A stretch of 64,000 bases of DNA. Source: Methylumidiphilus sp963753955. Lineage in GTDB: Bacteria > Pseudomonadota > Gammaproteobacteria > Methylococcales > Methylococcaceae. The translations under genes were made by a program, and so were the position numbers. Below the pieces are notes generated by a model. That model made no database searches and had not been told where the DNA came from. It worked only from the letters and a program-made list of their open reading frames with translations. Within the stretch, counting starts at the first letter, position 1, and each line of letters starts with the position of its first letter. The stretch is taken from contig CAVWEM010000019.1 of NCBI GenBank assembly GCA_963753955.1, positions 34,445-98,444 of the forward strand, written 5' to 3'. Positions 62,692 to 64,000 of this stretch are shown piece after piece.

Positions 62692-63965
62692 TTATTTCGC
62701 CTTCACCCGGAAAATCCCCATCATCTTCAGGCTCAGCCGTTCATAGATCGGCTCGCTGATGCCCTTGCGGACTTTGCGCATGAAATACCATTCATACATG
62801 ACTTTGGCCCAATGCACCCAGCGCCCGCCGGCCGACCATCGCACATTGCGCGGCGGGATCTCCGGCTTGGCGAGGAAGGCGATGCCCTTGTCGCCGAAGT
62901 CGGCGAGGCACAGGGCGTTCCAGGTACCCTCGTGGCTCGGCTCCTTGCCGTCCAGCTCCTCGCGGATGTTGTGGGCGGTGGCCGTCACCATCGACTCGAT
63001 CATGTAGCCGGTCTTCGGCGTGCCGGCGGCACCGGGGTCGGGCCGGTGGGCGGGATGGCGATGCAGACGCCGACCGAGTAGATGTTCTTGAAGGTCGGGT
63101 TGCGCTGGTGCTTGTCCACGAGGATGAAGCCGCGCGGGTTGGTCAGCCCTTCGATGCCGAACACCGCGTCCACGCCTTTGAAGGCGGGCAGCATCATGCT
63201 GTGCTTGAATGGCAGCTCGTGCTTTTTCTTCTCCGCGCCGTTTTCGTCCACCTCGGTAATGTACATCTTGCCCGCCTCGATCTTGTCCACCTTGGCGTTG
63301 CAGATCCAGTCGATGTGCTTGTCACGCAGCTCGCTTTCCAACATGCCCTTGGTGTCGCCGACGCCGCCCAAGCCCAAATGGCCGATGTAGGGCTCGGAAA
63401 TGACATAGGTGATCTTCACCTTGTCGCGGATCTTGCGGCGGCGCAAATCCGTCTCGGCGATGAACAGGTATTCATAGGCTGGGTCTAAGCATGATGCGCC
63501 TTGCACCGCGCCGATGACGATAGGGCCGGGGTCTTGGACGAAGCCCTTCCAGAACTCGCCGGAAGGCCCGGCGTGGTCCACATGGCAGACCGAATGGGTG
63601 TGGCCTTCCGGGCCTAAGCCCTGTATTTCGTCGAAGGCCAGCTTCGGGCCGGTGGCGATGACGAGGTAGCCGTACTCCACCGAACTGCCGTCGGCCAGCT
63701 CCACGCGGTTTTCCTGCGGCACGACGCGGGCTGCCTTCTTCTGCACGAAGGTGATCTTTTTCTTCTTGAACACCGGGGCCAGTTCGACCTTGAGGTCGGA
63801 CGGCTTGCGCCAGTTCACCGCCACCCAGGGGTTGGACGGCACGAAGTGGAACGTGGGGTCGTCGGAAATGACGATGATCTCGTCCTCTTTGCGCGACAAT
63901 TCCTTCATTTCAAAGGCCATGGGGATGCCGCCGATGCCGGCGCCTAGGATTGCAATTCTTGCCAT
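62692..63965 (-). CDS. sqr: Sulfide:quinone oxidoreductase, frameshifted near residue 310
   Basis: A flavoprotein that oxidises sulfide to polysulfide and passes electrons to quinone. The FAD motif is AILGAGIGGIPMAFEM (residues 4-19). Redox cysteines lie in GAVQGASCLDPAYEYLF and SVGVCIAIPP. One base is missing near 63031. Before it the frame reads GPTPVP; after it the expected AGTPKTGYM continues as IESMVTATAHNIREELDGKE to GIFRVKAK, ending at 62692. Together about 424 residues, normal for the family. Start MARIAILGAGIGG. Also possible: a related type of NADH/sulfide dehydrogenase. Confidence 0.9.
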
Positions 63966-64000
63966 GTGGGTCTCCTGTGCGGGTTTTATGGATGGTTATT

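Overview
The window is about 64 kb of moderately GC-rich chromosome from a gammaproteobacterium. A methanotroph-like lineage (Methylococcales) is my best guess, from the pilMNOPQ-aroK-aroB order, the dapC/dapD/yffB/dapE set, AmpG, a lysine-pathway DapD, tRNA-Phe(GAA) and the many glycine/alanine-rich envelope proteins. No 16S or methane oxidation gene is present, so the genus is inference only.

Layout. 1-7.0 kb: type IV pilus assembly operon pilMNOPQ running into aroK and aroB. 7-9.5 kb: rpmE (minus), xthA, ampG. 9.5-15.9 kb: tRNA-Phe followed by a type I restriction-modification locus in which hsdM is fused to half an hsdS and is frameshifted, then hsdR. 16-22.5 kb: an HTTM-DCC membrane fusion, trxA, rho, a short HepT-like ORF, argG with a disrupted 3' end, and a small exported protein. 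22.6-32.4 kb: lysine (DAP) genes dapD, dapC, yffB and dapE. These are split by a decayed AAA ATPase/DUF3226 gene pair carrying an IS5-family (IS427-like) insertion, and by a phosphate porin plus pstS unit with a Pho-box-like site. 32.5-34.4 kb: cupin, tag, PHP phosphoesterase. 34.4-40.9 kb: a defence-type island with an HNH endonuclease plus cytosine-5 methyltransferase, a VapBC-type pair, and a tight, AT-rich three-gene operon (C2H2 zinc-finger protein, coiled-coil protein, Hsp70-like ATPase). 41-48.5 kb: ABC exporter, TorD-type chaperone, a hairpin-rich non-coding stretch ending in an integron attC-like site at the end of an ssb gene, two L,D-transpeptidases, and a metalloprotease-like/YkgJ fusion. 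48.8-56.6 kb: H-NS, tRNA-Val, FKBP lipoprotein, ferredoxin, GGDEF protein, nrdB, O-antigen-ligase-like protein, K+ channel. 56.8-64 kb: a tripartite RND efflux operon and a sulfide:quinone oxidoreductase.

The best candidate for an undescribed system is the C2H2/coiled-coil/Hsp70-like operon at 36827-40931. Its three genes are separated by 1-3 bases, it sits beside restriction-modification and toxin-antitoxin genes, and it carries no DnaJ or recognisable GrpE.

A caution for the whole window: at least seven genes that otherwise look intact (pilQ, hsdM, argG, the YkuD transpeptidase, the K+ channel, the tolC-like gene and sqr) carry single-base indels. Several of these fall in C or G runs, which points to residual sequencing error. 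The AAA/DUF3226 pair differs: it has in-frame nonsense codons and an IS insertion, so its decay is more likely real.
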